Shown here piece by piece: positions 9,901 to 21,385 of a DNA stretch of 64,000 bases (position 1 is the first letter of the stretch; every line of letters begins with the position of its first letter). The position numbers and the translations under genes were made by a program. The DNA is from Phallusia mammillata (taxonomy: Eukaryota; Chordata; Ascidiacea; Phlebobranchia; Ascidiidae): assembly GCA_003260075.1 (NCBI GenBank), contig QLIY01000179.1:62001-126000 (forward strand), in the 5' to 3' direction. The notes beneath the pieces were generated by a model that saw nothing but the letters and a program-made list of their open reading frames with translations, was not told where the DNA came from and made no database searches.

Positions 9901-12900
9901 CTTCAGGAAAAGTCCCGTAGTAGAAACGATCTCTTGCGATCGGTAGCACAGCATTAAATTCCTGCGTGCCAATAAATTTATAGTCCAAGTTTGCTTTATA
10001 TCCAGTCCATAACCGCTGCTACTAAGTTATACAAGTTGTTTGTGCACAAATCCAATATCAGAGCAAGAACATAAGATCCAATGCATTAGAATGGTACCTA
10101 TCATAAGTATAACAAACTTCAAACCTTCCAAACTGAGACGCTGGGGGGGGGGGCCATTTTTCCAATAGCCTAACTTTATGTGCTTTGATAGCTGGAATGA
10201 TTGTTGTCAAGTCGGTTTTACCTGATAAGCTGAGGAAGATACGCTGGGGGGGGGGACAATTTTTCTAATAGCCTAACTTTACGTGCTTTGATAGCTCGAT
10301 TGATTGTTGTCAAGTCGGTTTTACCTGATAAGCTGAGGAAGATACGCTGGGGGGGGGGCAAAGCTGAATTCTGATGAGGCAATACCGTCCCTTGTTGATG
10401 AAGAAGTGGATTGCATTGAATTTGTGGGTGACTGGTCAGTAACAAATCCGTTTTTGCTTGCCACTCCTTGATAGAAAGTGGGGGGGGGGTCGATCTCTTG
10501 CGATCGGTAGCACAGCATTAAATTCCTGCGTGCCAATATATTTATAGTCCAAGTTTGCTTCATCTCTAGTCCATAATCGCTACTACTAAGTTATACAAGT
10601 TGTTTGTGCACAAATACAATATCAGAGCAAGAACATAAGATCCAATGCATTTGAATGGTAGCCTACCTATCATAAGTATAACAAACTTCAAACCTTCCAA
10701 ACTGAGACGCTTGCAGCTGATGGGATGGCCGACGCCTCTAGTTTAGTAAAGCTGAATTCTGATGAGGCAATGCCGTCCCTTGTTGATGAAGAAGTGGATT
10801 GCATTGAATTTGTGGGTGGCTGGTCAGTAACAAATCCGTTTTTGCTTGCCACTCCTTGATAGAAAGTCGCCGAACTTTTGGGAATTCTTGGTCTAAACGC
10901 GAAAACATGCAAAAATTCGAAAACTTTCTAGATTTTCACTGTTTTTTATGTTGTAACTTTGTTTAAAGTAGTTGTTCATTGACATATATCTATGTCGAGT
11001 TACGTTAAACTGGACCAATCACAACATGATATTGAACCTGTCAGGATCGTTGAAGTCAACGGGGGGGGGGGTGTTTAAAGCAGTTGTTTATTGACATATA
11101 TCTATGTCGAGTTACGTTAAACTGAACCAATCACAACATGATATTGAACCTGTCAGGATCGTTGAAGTCAACGTAATGTAAACCAGCTCTTCTTGTATAA
11201 CCGTGTTCCCATTCAAAACTGTCAAGTAGCTGGGCATAAAAACCTCCAACAGAAACCGATTCCCGATATTGAGCTGAAAACACGAAACGTTTTCTTAGAG
11301 TTTGAAAAAGTGCAATGCTTTCAGATAAAACTCGAAGCATGTCTGTAATTCGCTTTGTTCAATCATCTGTAACATATATAATACGATTTCCCTTGATTTT
11401 AACGAAGGTTCCTTTAGATTTTAAAAAGTTTTAAAACTTGAAATATTTATTAATGCCACGAATCCTGTTCAACTCTTTAGTGATATTCACCTTTCAACAT
11501 TTCATTGATGTAAGACTTGTAATATTGGGGGGGGGGGCTGGGCATAAAAGCCTCCAACAGAAACAGATTCCCGATATTGAGCTGGAAACATGAAACGTAT
11601 TGTTAGAGTTTAAAAAGAGCCACACATTCATATAAAACTCGAAGTATGCCTGTAACTCATTTTGTGCAATCACCTGTGAGGTGAAAAAAGTTTTCAACCA
11701 GCAAGATAATTCCACGCATGCCGTCATTAATCGCGATTTAAACAGGTTAAACAGATTTGTGCACCTGTTCAGTGATATTCACCTTTCAACATTTCATTGA
11801 TGTAAGACTTGTAATATTCTTTACGGTCCGTATCGTCCAGCATCTGTGTGACGTCATCCGTTGCAAATCCAGAGTCGTAAACCACGATAGGTGACATCAT
11901 CGCTGTTGCTGATGACGATGGCAAGACGTAAAAGGCGTTTGCAAGATATAGCAGGCGACGAATTGACCATGGAACTGGAGCCTGGGCTGGATCAACCCCC
12001 GTTTGGGGCCAGCTGGGGTCTTTGGATAAAGCTAAGTCCTGATAAGTTAAAACGAGTTGTTGTTGAAACAGTTAGTACATTGCATTTTTAATATCTTTCA
12101 ACCGCCCTGCAAAGTTTCTGAATTAATTGTTTGGCCTAACCATGACAAAAAAATGGTTTTGTTCCGAGGTTTTGTGCAGTTTTGCTTTTGAATAAAAAAA
12201 AATGCAATACGTTTGTATTTCCAGTTACAAGCAACACAATGAAAAGGACAGACTTTTTCACATTATCTACCTGGTGTGTCCAGTAGTTTTGTGGTGATAC
12301 AGCTGAGTTATCTTGGTATGCGACAAGTTGTGCAGTTCCAGGTATTAAGATGAAACAATCGGCAGAACCTTGGATACAAAACAGGTATTGATTGCTATAC
12401 ATTTTGATACATTACGAAATGGAAATTGTTTTTTTATGAAGAATACTTCTGAAGGGAACCACACATACGATTGCCGATCTTCAGATTTTTACAGAGATAT
12501 TATACCTTTAATTTGAGTTTTTTCTTCAGCTGAAAGCGTTGGAAGGTAGCTGGCTCCCGCAGCTGACTTGCTAGCTACTTGGTCTTTCATAATCTGTGGG
12601 AAATCGCCGGGGGGGGGGGTCTAGGAAATCAAAAATTGTTTTTTATGAAGAATAATTCTGAAGGGAACCACACAAACGATTGCCGATCTTCAGATTTTTA
12701 CAGAAATATTATACCTTTAATTTGAGTCTGTTCATCTACGGAAAGCGTTGGAAGATAGCTGGCTCCCGCAGCTGACTTTCTCGCTACTTGGTATTTCATA
12801 ATCTGTGGGAAATCGCCGTTTATAAATACCGGGTTTGCGAAAAATCCTAGTCGAAATTCCGAAGCTCGAATTGCGGCGTCAACATCTTGCTGCGAGGTGG

Positions 12901-15685
12901 CGTCAGCAGGTTCATACCAGTCGGAAGAAACGGCGATTGATACCTAAAAGAAGACGGCCACTAATGTTGATTTGGGCGAAATGTTAAAACCATATACCAA
13001 TTTTGGGAATAAATTTGGGACCTTACCCTTCCATCTTGTGATGAACGATAGCGGTTGTTGTAAATCTTCCAAGCTGCAGCATGTGCCAACAACAAGTTCT
13101 TTCCAACTTCATATGTGTCGCTTTCCGGTGAACTGGGCCCTGAAAAAGTCGGTTTAAGGTATAATCCTTACTGTTTTTTCAAAGCCTTTTTGTAAAACGC
13201 ACGCTTTATCGGCAGTTAATTTTTACCTGGTGGATGTTTCCCGCTTCCATAACCCTTCCACGCCACTGTATAGGGATCGTAAATCGTCACCCAGTCCTTT
13301 ACGCGATCGCCAAATGTGTTGAAGCAAAAGTTGGCATATTGTTCGAACCAGCTTTGAGATTTAAAATTAAGCCAACCTATAACAGAGGAGCCAATTTGTT
13401 GTAAGTTTCAAATTTTTGCACTGTATGTGAACATTTGCTGTAATGTGCGAGAATGACGCTTTTTTGCGTCTGTTTGAGCCAATATATTTCTTAATTTGTA
13501 TTTTACAGGTTTTCCGATGCTTTTGAACCTTATAAGTTTTTTTTTGTTAAATACTACAAAGATTTGCTGCTTTTAGAAGCCCCTCCTACATAAAAAAACA
13601 CTTGTCTCACCTCCGAGTTCAGCTAACACCAGGGGCATGTCGAAATGGTGCAACGTCACTACGGGGGTGAACCCCCTCGCAATTAGTTCATTGATGACGT
13701 CATTGTAGTGATCGACCGCCATTTGATTTGCTTGTTCGGTTCCGTCGACGTTTCCGTTTGGAAAGATGCGTGACCATGACAACGAGAATCGATAATGAGA
13801 AGTACCGAGACCAGTTAAAAGCTAATAGAAAAATGTAACTTATTTGCTTTTTACATTTTTTTGGTATTTGTAAGTTTGTAAGCAAGTTTTCTAATATTTT
13901 TCGGATGAATTTTATAATTGTTTGCTTATACAATCTAGCGCTATACAATCTGATCCTGTTTACCTGTGCGTCATATAGAGTTTTAAAGTGGGGGGGGGGA
14001 TAACTTATTTGCTTTTTACATTTTTTTGGTATTTGTAAGATTTATATGCAAGTTTTCTAATACTTTTCGGATTAATTTTAAAATTGTTTGCTTATACAAT
14101 CTGATCCTGTTTACCTGTGCGTCATATAGAGTTTTAAAGTAGGAATCAGTTGCCACATTTCCAGTCGACAAGCTGGAATTGTCATCAACTATACTTTCTT
14201 GTACGTGATTCGCTTTCATGAAATCTGATACTGGAATCTTTCCTGACGTTTGTGTGAAGTTATCCCACGAACTTGGACCTAAAAAACAAATGTGTCAAAC
14301 TTTATCAGATGGCAAAGTAACCCCGGTATTTGCTATTCGTAAAAGTACTAAAGTTTTAATGCCAGAAAATATTGCATGTACGAGTTGCTTTACTTTTTCC
14401 AAACTTTTTCCATGCTCCTTCAGTCTGATAAGCAGATGACCCAGCTCCCCACACAAACCCATCGTAAAATATTCCCTCAATAAATTCGCTTGTGTCATTG
14501 TCGCTTCTGCATGTAAATTATTGCAGTTGTGCACAACAATTTTATATCTTTATAATAATGATACCAAAATTGTAACAACATCCAACCGATTTATTACGTC
14601 ACACCTTGACGTTACAGTTTTTTTAAAAAATGACACTGCGTACAACAGCACGTCAAATCTACTGGTTATCTGGTCGGGGGGGGGGGCGATTTATTACGTC
14701 GCACCTTGACGTTACAGTTTTTTTTTAAATGACACTGCGTACAACAGCACGTCAAATCTACTGGTTATCTGGTCACCAATGTTTTATGCTGAACTTGAAG
14801 GTTCTAAATTACTAGAATTAAATATGGTTGGCTGAGCTTTTGTGTGAACATTTTGTAAGTGTTGAAAATAGATTGGTTGGACGGCGTCACGGCTGATCTA
14901 TGAAACAGGTGACACTGATGTCATTATCAGTAGATACCCAAGCAGTAATTAAAAAATGTATATTCAATAGTATACTCTATTAAAAAATGTCATTATATAA
15001 CTCTCATCACTCGGCAGATTATTTCGTTGAAAGTTAGGAACAGATTTATATGACGCCCCTGGACAATTCGCGTACCTTGACCAAAAATATTGCCAAGGTT
15101 CGGTTGTGTTGCGAACTTCAATGGAATCTAAAAACAAATCGTGTTAGGTAGAGGCTTACAGTTGGTGTTATACATTCCACACACCCTCAAAGAAAAGGTC
15201 AGATTTCAATATGCGTGAAATCTAAGATGAAATGGGCCTAATTAAGCCACTTATACGTTGTGGCCGGTTGCGGTCAGACATACGGTCATAGGCTACTGTT
15301 TAAAATAGATTTTATAATGTCAGCATAGCAACCTCGTGAGTGATGTTTATCAGACACCTGTGTGTAGTTCAAACCCTGCCAAATGCGTTTTATTTTGGTT
15401 AAACTCAGTATACCAAGCGATTAAGTTTAATTCAATATAATCTTCTTATCTTTGTTAGTTTAATGCAGTAAGGCACAGTGTTAAAGTGGAAAAAACATAC
15501 CAGAAAATATTTGCAAATAGGTTCAAATTCGCTATCTTGATAACATCATTAAAGTTTAAAAACAGCTTGTTGTGTTTGCAAAGTTTGATTGATGCAAACT
15601 CACCTACAACACTGGACCAAACGACAATTTCCACTAGAACCAAAGCCAGAAAACATTTCAATTGCGATCTACCACCAGCCAACAT
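3352..15685 (-). CDS. LCT: Lactase-phlorizin hydrolase-like protein, copy A (three GH1 domains, membrane anchored)
   Basis: 31 exons from ATG at 15685 to TAG at 3352, about 1,625 residues if the damaged exon 20 is counted as in copy B. Order: signal peptide, GH1 domain 1, a Ser/Thr-rich linker, GH1 domain 2, GH1 domain 3, and a hydrophobic C-terminal helix with almost no cytosolic tail. This is the plan of intestinal lactase-phlorizin hydrolase, a type I membrane beta-glycosidase, but with three GH1 units where human LCT has four. Domains 2 and 3 keep the acid/base Glu (TFNEP) and nucleophile Glu (MENG, ITENG), so they should hydrolyse beta-glycosides; domain 1 keeps neither. Exons and phases match copy B one for one, showing a tandem duplication. 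Exon 20 (7289-7420) lacks about 76 bp at a G run, and several exons have partial extra copies beside G runs; I treat these as assembly faults. Substrate is unknown. Confidence 0.88.
5036..5373. repeat. Large inverted repeat, two 149-bp arms
   Basis: Left arm 5036-5184 and right arm 5225-5373 are reverse complements with about one mismatch, around a 40-bp loop. It lies in the intron between gene A exons 26 and 27; the same intron in copy B is about 600 bp shorter and lacks it. It contains AGGTAGAGCTACTA, shared with the inverted-repeat element at 53088-53323. It is either a foldback transposon or a palindromic assembly error (an N follows directly at 5375). Confidence 0.75.
7377..7387. other. 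G run replacing part of gene A exon 20
   Basis: Eleven G stand where copy B exon 20 (22873-23080) has about 76 further bases coding for the segment between AYP and ENGVGS. The frame is broken here. Best read as an assembly joint. Confidence 0.7.
7526..7560 (-). repeat. tRNA-like 3' half, possible SINE remnant
   Basis: On the minus strand the segment gives a variable-arm-like stretch, then a T-arm with B-box (GTGGGTTCAAATCCCACC) and an acceptor-like GCTGAC, resembling the 3' half of a class II tRNA (Leu/Ser type). I could not build a D-arm and anticodon stem upstream, so it is not a functional tRNA; a tRNA-derived SINE or a truncated tRNA pseudogene is more likely. It lies in the intron between gene A exons 19 and 20. 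Confidence 0.4.
7691..7700. other. G10 joint between duplicated intron segments
   Basis: About 48 bp before the run (ending TTAACAAT) repeat almost exactly just after it. The pattern is the same as at the other 10-12 base G/C runs. Confidence 0.7.
8717..9025. mobile_element. Non-autonomous hAT element (MITE), 309 bp
   Basis: Terminal inverted repeats CAGGGGTCGGCAACC / GGTTGCCGACCCCTG are flanked by an 8-bp target duplication GTTTAGGT (8709-8716 and 9026-9033). The 8-bp duplication and CAGGGGTCGGCAA end are typical of hAT (Charlie-like) elements. The inside has repeated CGCGTGCCA motifs and no transposase. It is in the intron between gene A exons 15 and 16 and absent at that place in copy B. 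Confidence 0.9.
9262..9371. other. Partial extra copy of gene A exon 15 beside a G10 run
   Basis: 9262-9352 repeats the 3' part of exon 15 and its donor with a few differences, then G10 at 9353-9362, then the intact exon. The order suggests two allelic contigs joined without merging. Confidence 0.65.
10142..10690. other. Patchwork of duplicated exon 12 and 13 pieces between four G runs
   Basis: G runs at 10143-10153, 10246-10255, 10349-10358 and 10480-10489 separate pieces that copy 9800-9890 (exon 13 donor side, twice), 10745-10865 (exon 12) and 9929-10140 (exon 13 acceptor side). None adds a new exon. This looks like unresolved allelic contigs. Confidence 0.65.
10694..10892 (-). other. Gene A exon 12: inter-domain linker
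   Basis: Encodes the end of domain 1 ([15 protein letters not shown]) and a Ser/Thr-rich segment ([12 protein letters not shown]) leading into domain 2. It joins exon 11 in phase 2 and exon 13 in phase 0. A partial second copy of this exon lies at about 10359-10479 between two G runs and is not a separate exon. Confidence 0.65.
11040..11149. other. Duplicated exon 11 donor region beside a G run (11061-11071)
   Basis: The 20 bp before the run match the end of exon 11, and the segment after it repeats intron sequence from about 10960 onward. Same joint type as elsewhere. Confidence 0.6.
11527..11537. other. G run joining duplicated exon 10/11 flanks
   Basis: After the run, 11538-11660 repeats exon 11 and its upstream intron with several substitutions; before it, 11480-11526 repeats the end of exon 10. 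Confidence 0.6.
12420..12630. other. Partial extra copy of gene A exon 8 beside a G run (12609-12619)
   Basis: 12503-12608 repeats the 3' half of exon 8 and its donor with allelic-type changes, and stops at the run. The intact exon is 12715-12943. Confidence 0.65.
13850..14110. other. Duplicated intron 4 segment beside a G10 run (13990-13999)
   Basis: The intron and exon 4 donor appear twice, 13835-13989 and 14000-14140, with scattered differences. Only the second is attached to the full exon 4. Confidence 0.65.
14585..14775. other. Duplicated intron segment beside a G run (14676-14686)
   Basis: About 85 bp (CGATTTATTACGTC to TTATCTGGTC) occur on both sides of the run with minor changes. 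No coding content. Confidence 0.65.
15604..15685 (-). other. Gene A exon 1: signal peptide
   Basis: 82-nt coding exon with ATG at 15685. After a short polar start it encodes a hydrophobic core ([18 protein letters not shown]) typical of a cleaved signal peptide, then a GTGAGT donor in phase 1. An acceptor-like TTCCAG lies about 19 bp upstream of the ATG and is conserved in copy B, so there is probably a 5'UTR intron or a spliced-leader site. Exon 2 is 15076-15127. Confidence 0.7.
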
Positions 15686-18220
15686 ATTTGCTGGTAGAAA
15701 ATCCTGGAATGTATTAACATAAAGTTATAGCAGTAAGAAAAAATATATCATGGCGTCGTACTTAAAAATATGAGACTGCTGTACCTAAAGCACTGAATTA
15801 TATTAGCTAACAAAACTAACCAGTTTCAGAATAAAGTCGTTTTTAATGCTTGTAAATCCAGTGTTTCTGTAAAACAATTGTAACCGCAACTACACAGAGC
15901 TTAAATGCAAACATCAAGTCCAAATAAAGTGGCCTTTATATAAATGCTTGAATGCAAACAATCTTCACTGAAAGCGTAAATTTTATCATAACCGTTTTAT
16001 GCAGGAGTTTTGTACTCAAACTTCTTTTCTGGCAAAACCTTTGACGCAGCACAATAGCAAAAACAAACTCTTGCCGCAATTAATCATTCCAGCCTCTCTT
16101 TATAAAGCATTGCAAACATTTCAGTGTCTCTACTTCGAAATCAAAGTATCACATTTAACTCGCTAGTCGGGCACTTGATTGACCCCTACAGTAAAACACA
16201 GCCTAAAACTTTAAAATGCTTCGCGGGCCGCAGAAAAAATATTGGAGTGCTGCATGTTTAAAACCTTAAAACTGGGCACAAGAAACGTTTTTGCATAGAT
16301 TGTTAAGTCTGAAATTGTATTCACATTTAACAGAAGCTCAAGAACTAATAAGACGAAGGCGTCACGTGATTTTTCGTATTGCATCTTTATTGCAGGGTTG
16401 ACAGCAAAGGTTCACTCTATCTAATCCCTTCGGTAGGGCTCTTTTATCCTATTGCAAACGTCTGTGAAGTACTCTTCTATAAGATATCTTTTTCTCTGCT
16501 TTCTTTTTTCTCGGCTTGCATCGTTCCCAAAGCGTGTTTAACTTAGCGCGTTTAACTTTTGCCGTTCCCAAAGCGTGTTTAACTTTACTTCACCTTTTTG
16601 TGGCTGCAGAACACTGGGCCACCGGCAGCCTATTTAAGTTTGTTGATTACAGAGATGATTTTATTGCAAAACGGCGCCGGCAGCCATTCTCAGGAAAATC
16701 GTGTTGCAGCCATATGCTGCGTATAGTTGTTGTATTTTATTCAACGAAAAAAATCGTTTCGCGCAAAATCCGCTTAAACCGGTTTGCAACCTGCAGGGAT
16801 GAAACACACTCTTGCTTGAACCCAACGGGCAATTGACCGGCGTTGCTTTCGAGTTTTTTACGCTTTTTTGGGGGGTTAACCCGTGGTCGCGTTCGAAGAT
16901 GAAATTTACTTCTAAGTTATACGTTGTTACAAACAGAAAAAAAGTGTCAAGACGTTCCGTGTTGGTGACGTTATTAGCAAAACGTTACTAGCATGTGTAC
17001 TTGATATTCTGAGCAAATTCTGAGCGTCAAACGTTACCCCTTGGGGATTACATCTACCCCCCAGTTGAGAACCTCATTCCACTTCAAGTTGTTTTGATAG
17101 GAGGTGTTACAAAATACCATTGCAACAGAAAAATGATATTAAACATTTATATTTTTATGAGGCCTGATTTAAGAGTGCTGCACGAATGCCGGGAACACCA
17201 TAATACCTGTAAACTTGTGTTATAAATATTCAAGACCTTCCCAACGCAGCAAAACTTTTAGCTCCCATTCAAGAAGATACTAATCCCCTTTATCGATTCG
17301 GGTTCCCATAAGATGCGATTTAATTTAAGATTACAATCAAACGCCGCAAATACCGCCCTTGGCTGCCGAAAAGCACAAAAAATGCGGGTTGGCTATCTAG
17401 AAACTCAAAAAGGCAAACCTTCGCTGAGGGTGCACTTTACACGAACTTTTTTTTGAGCAATCGTTTTGACATTTTGCCGTTGGCAGTTCGTGCAGTGCAA
17501 CTATGTTTTTTAACCATGTCTTAACCTCTTGCCACTTATCTCTACAAGGATGAAAAATGACCTTACCGTATATTTATTTCTTGCAGCTTGCTAGCATGCA
17601 TAAACAATTTTCTATGCATTGGCAGAGGTATTGCGTTTTTTCTATGTTCAATATTTTAAAGCAAGAAAAACTTTTGTGGCTTTAATTGTCGATTAAGTTG
17701 GTTGTTAATCAAAATGCGCCCGAACATCCTATTTTCATTCCCGCAGCACGAATGTATTTTACAGGTCACGTATTTTACAGGATCCGTCAACAATCAACAA
17801 CAAACTGAAGGTCATCCCTTCCGCCCGGGTAATTAATCGTTGCGTTCAATACGTGGTTGTCAGCACATCGTACACGAAAATATTTTCAGTCAAACGATTT
17901 CAAGTAATGGCCTTTGAAATCATTACACAATCCAAAACAGTAAAATACGCACAAAACCATGGAATTGAATGACATGGATAACAGCTGATTGTATTGTGAC
18001 TAGATACTATCTTGAAAGAAATATATTTAAGTAATATCTTTAATTTTTTTAAGAATGAAAGAATGTTTAAATAGTTGGCTTATATACCATCTGGTGTATA
18101 ACATAATCACATCAAATCTGAAATCTGCAAGTCTAAAATTTATTGTTTGAAACTTTTACACAATGACCATCAGCAAATGTTTGACAAATCATGATTTCTT
18201 GTTCATTGCAGATTCGTGAA
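15686..18220. other. Intergenic between GH1 genes A and B
   Basis: No convincing coding sequence. The part up to about 17900 is gene A 5' flank and shares blocks with the flank of copy B at about 29700-30900 (for example GCGCCGG..AGCCATTCT and ACAATCAACAACAA), so the duplication unit includes roughly 2 kb of upstream DNA. CCAAAGCGTGTTTAACTT occurs twice near 16525-16590. 18139-18144 holds the minus-strand AATAAA of gene B. Confidence 0.5.
15935..15944 (-). promoter_or_regulatory. TATA-like box of GH1 gene A
   Basis: TTTATATAAA on the minus strand, about 250 bp upstream of the gene A start codon, next to an AAATGCAAACAT block also present near 29730 upstream of copy B, where a weaker TTTATATT follows. 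Paired position in two paralogs supports a core promoter with a 5'UTR intron downstream. Confidence 0.4.
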
Positions 18221-19906
18221 CTATCCAAAAATCGGGCTCCAATAAAATACTGTAAATAAAAAAGGTTATTAGGTTTGCAACGTTGAAAGTTCATCAGAAA
18301 GTACATATTGACGCAGTAAACTTACCAGCAACGGAGGTTGTTACGAAAAACGCAATAGATGTTGCTAAAAGAACATGCAGTGCCGTTTGAGAATCCTCTT
18401 TATTCAAAACCACGCCCAAAAAATTTACTTTTTTGGTACGATCTTCTACTGGGGATGTCACGTTAGGATAGCTCATGCAGGCAGGCAATCCTTCCGCTGG
18501 GTAGGACTGGCTAATAATTTCCTTTAGACAGAGAGTCGACTGTTTTGGTATCCGGGGTCTTTTCGGGTCACTGAAGTTGACCCAGTGTAACCCGAATCGC
18601 TGGGTGTAACCCTCTGCCCACTCAAAATTGTCCATCAAAGACCACGCTGTGTAGCCGGTGACGTTTACACCGTCAAGTTTGATAGCTAAAAAACATCAAG
18701 TTATTAGATGTACTGGTGAGATAAAAACTGAAACGTTTTGCGTAGTTTCTAACGCGCTAAATCTATAAAATTAAATCTTTATACTCATCATTGTCATCAA
18801 TGTCACTAAGAACTCTACAGGAATACTTTTATTCAAACCTTGTTTTCTGACTAAGCAAGGATTTAGGTATATTGCCTATTATTTTATATAATAAACTTTT
18901 GAACCTTTGAGCACTTCGTTGATGTAGCCATGATAAAAATCTTTTCTCCAATAGTCATTAAGTTCCACGGATGAACCTTCTTCGGAGAATCCGTTTTCAG
19001 TGATAAGAATTGGAGGATCGCCATATTGGTCCTTGATCCAAGACAGAAGACGACGGACGCCCCATGGAACCTAAATAAAATTCGCGTAATTTGGAATCGG
19101 TTAATGTCACACTCAAGAGCTGATTAAGCCAAAAAATCTACAATCACTTACGTCCTTAAGCCAAGATGAAGCTGACTGTGGCCACGTGGTGTCCTTAACA
19201 GCTCCCGCCTCTGGATCTTCAAAATATCCCACAGAATTTATTGAGGATGGATCAAACGAATCAAACGCCAGGTTTGTTGTGTAATGGTTGAATCCGAAGA
19301 AATCTGCACTTCCCTTAATGAGGATTTTCTCTTCTTCGGTAAACTTCGGAAGCCGGGATTCTGGTTCGCCTTGGGCGGCGCTTCTTGCATCCACGTATTC
19401 CTGTATAATACTTCAGTTTCGTAGGGGCTGCTCCAAAAAACGCAATCTATACACAAACTATGACCAACAATGAACTAAGCTACAATAATAAAATCAGACT
19501 TCATGTAAACGCAATCTATTCCAACCTACTGTAGCATGTCATTCATCCGCTTTCTGCTATGAAATACGCAATTTACTATTCTACAGTATTTGCGTATTTC
19601 GCACTTTTTGTGGCAAATAATATTGACTGGAATAAATGACGTTTGCATAAAGCTTGGGCACTGTATTGATTGCGCATTATATTTTAACTTAATTACATTG
19701 TTTGAATAATACATTTTAGTTATATATTAAGACTTTTTTTAGTCAAAAAGGCAGGTACAAAGCATTTCTTGTTCTAGTTATGTATTGCATATTTTAGAGT
19801 AGCCCGTTTCAAACTGTGTTCGTTTTTACTTTCATAACATCTGGGTAATCCCCATTGACAAAGATCGGATGAGCCCACCACCCTAAGAAGAATTGCAAAA
19901 CGCGAT

Positions 19907-19988
<82 letters not shown>

Positions 19989-21315
19989 GTGATAGCGACT
20001 TCTCCTTGTTGTTCAGCTGCATATTTTGCGTGATACAATCTGGAAGAAAACATATTGGATTGTCAGAAGTTTTATGAGCCAAAGAGTGATGTTTTATTGA
20101 ACTGTTGGCAACGTGTGTTGGGTGTGGGTAAAGCGTGAAACCGGAAAGTGGGCTAAGAAACTAAGAGAAGTCGAAAAATTGTGTTTGCTTTGACACTTGA
20201 ACATCGGTAAATCTATAAAATCAAATGTTTCTGAAGGTTTTTTTAAGGTTTGGTTTGGGTGACCGCTAAGTAGTTTTAAGAGACCGCAAGTGTTTCATCT
20301 AAATACCAAAAACTGTAGTTGTAGTTGCAAGTCCAAATTTTGGGAAAACGCTGGAGAAATTTGGGGGACCGTTTCGGTCCCCCAAAACACCTTAAAAAAA
20401 CATTGTTTCTGCGTATATACCACTTTTTAAACAACGTCAATTCATTTTGCTACATTTTTGTAACATTGCGTATAACATAGTAATTTAACTTTTACCGGTA
20501 AGCCTTGGCATGAGCTAACAGGACATTGTGCCCAGCTTTGTAGTCAGAACGACCAGAATCTCTGAGATTTGGCGAATGAACTGCAACAGAATATCCGAGC
20601 ACGGTGAATACCCAAGGTTCGTTGAATGTGATCCATTTCTTCACTTTAGATCCGAATGCGTTAAAACAAGCATCAGCATAATCCACAAACAAATCGATTA
20701 TCTGGCTGTTAGGCCAACCACCGAATGTGTCCTATAAAGATTACAACAGCTAATTCATTTAAACATTCTGTGGTGGTTTTTGTTACATCTTATTTGCCAG
20801 TAATTGCCGATTTCTATAGATTCCCGCATTTCCTTAGTACAACTTGTGTTGTAACCTAGTGCGTTGTGTGACGTAACAATGGACTGCCAGTTTTGTGTGA
20901 TAACGCAACGTGGTTTAGTTCTTTTCGTTGCTGACTTCCGTGGAGCACGGTGCTGCGTCGGTTGTNAAGCTGCAGAGTGCGCTAATAACAAGTTCTTTCC
21001 AACTTTATATGTGTCGCTTTCCGGTGAATTCGAGCCTTGAAAGAGTCGAATTAATCCCGTTTTAAAAAGTTTTTTGTAAGGATACATTTTAAATGCAAGA
21101 TCTACAAAACACCCTATCTGTGTGGACTGCGTGTTGGAGACCTTTAGGAATCGCGTTTCAATCCCCCCCTCGTGTGACGTTCCGCGCTGTAACCGGGGCG
21201 CGTTCACGGGACGTTACAGTTTTAAACCAATTTGTATAATTTTTGAAGACATACGGCATTGCACATGTGTTTTGGTTTGAATGGTATTATTGACAAGTTT
21301 AACAAAATCCGACCT

Positions 21316-21385
<70 letters not shown>

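Larger units (their letters stand above)
7054..9961 (-). other. Gene A GH1 domain 2 (exons 13-21), catalytic residues present
   Basis: Exons: 9866-9961, 9642-9761, 9372-9572, 8528-8670, 8239-8467, 8079-8172, 7851-8014, 7289-7420 (damaged), 7054-7216. Signatures: [61 protein letters not shown] (acid/base Glu) and ENGVGS (nucleophile Glu, only partly present because of the G run at 7377-7387). Copy B shows the full exon 20. The exon 20 donor here reads GC (AAAG|GCGAGT) where copy B has GT. A hAT element lies between exons 15 and 16. Confidence 0.78.
11150..14506 (-). other. Gene A GH1 domain 1 (exons 3-11), catalytic residues lost
   Basis: Exons: 14394-14506, 14115-14278, 13611-13821, 13227-13376, 13027-13139, 12715-12943, 12271-12368, 11783-12038, 11150-11273. 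The fold signature is clear: [55 protein letters not shown] and [19 protein letters not shown]. The acid/base motif NEP is replaced by YDP (exon 6), and the nucleophile motif (I/V)xENG by VVYDSGF (exon 10). Both catalytic Glu are therefore absent, and this unit should be non-hydrolytic, perhaps for folding, transport or ligand binding. Confidence 0.8.

Noticed and set aside
10218-10912. Two extra frames resembling exon 12
   Set aside because: Duplicated pieces between G10 runs; exon 12 at 10694-10892 is the only copy with proper flanks.
16516-16836. 106-codon plus-strand frame
   Set aside because: Lies in the gene A upstream flank, has a repeated CCAAAGCGTGTTTAACTT and no domain.
19774-20082. 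Reading frame with a long poly-Pro stretch
   Set aside because: Produced by the G80 run inside gene B exon 27.
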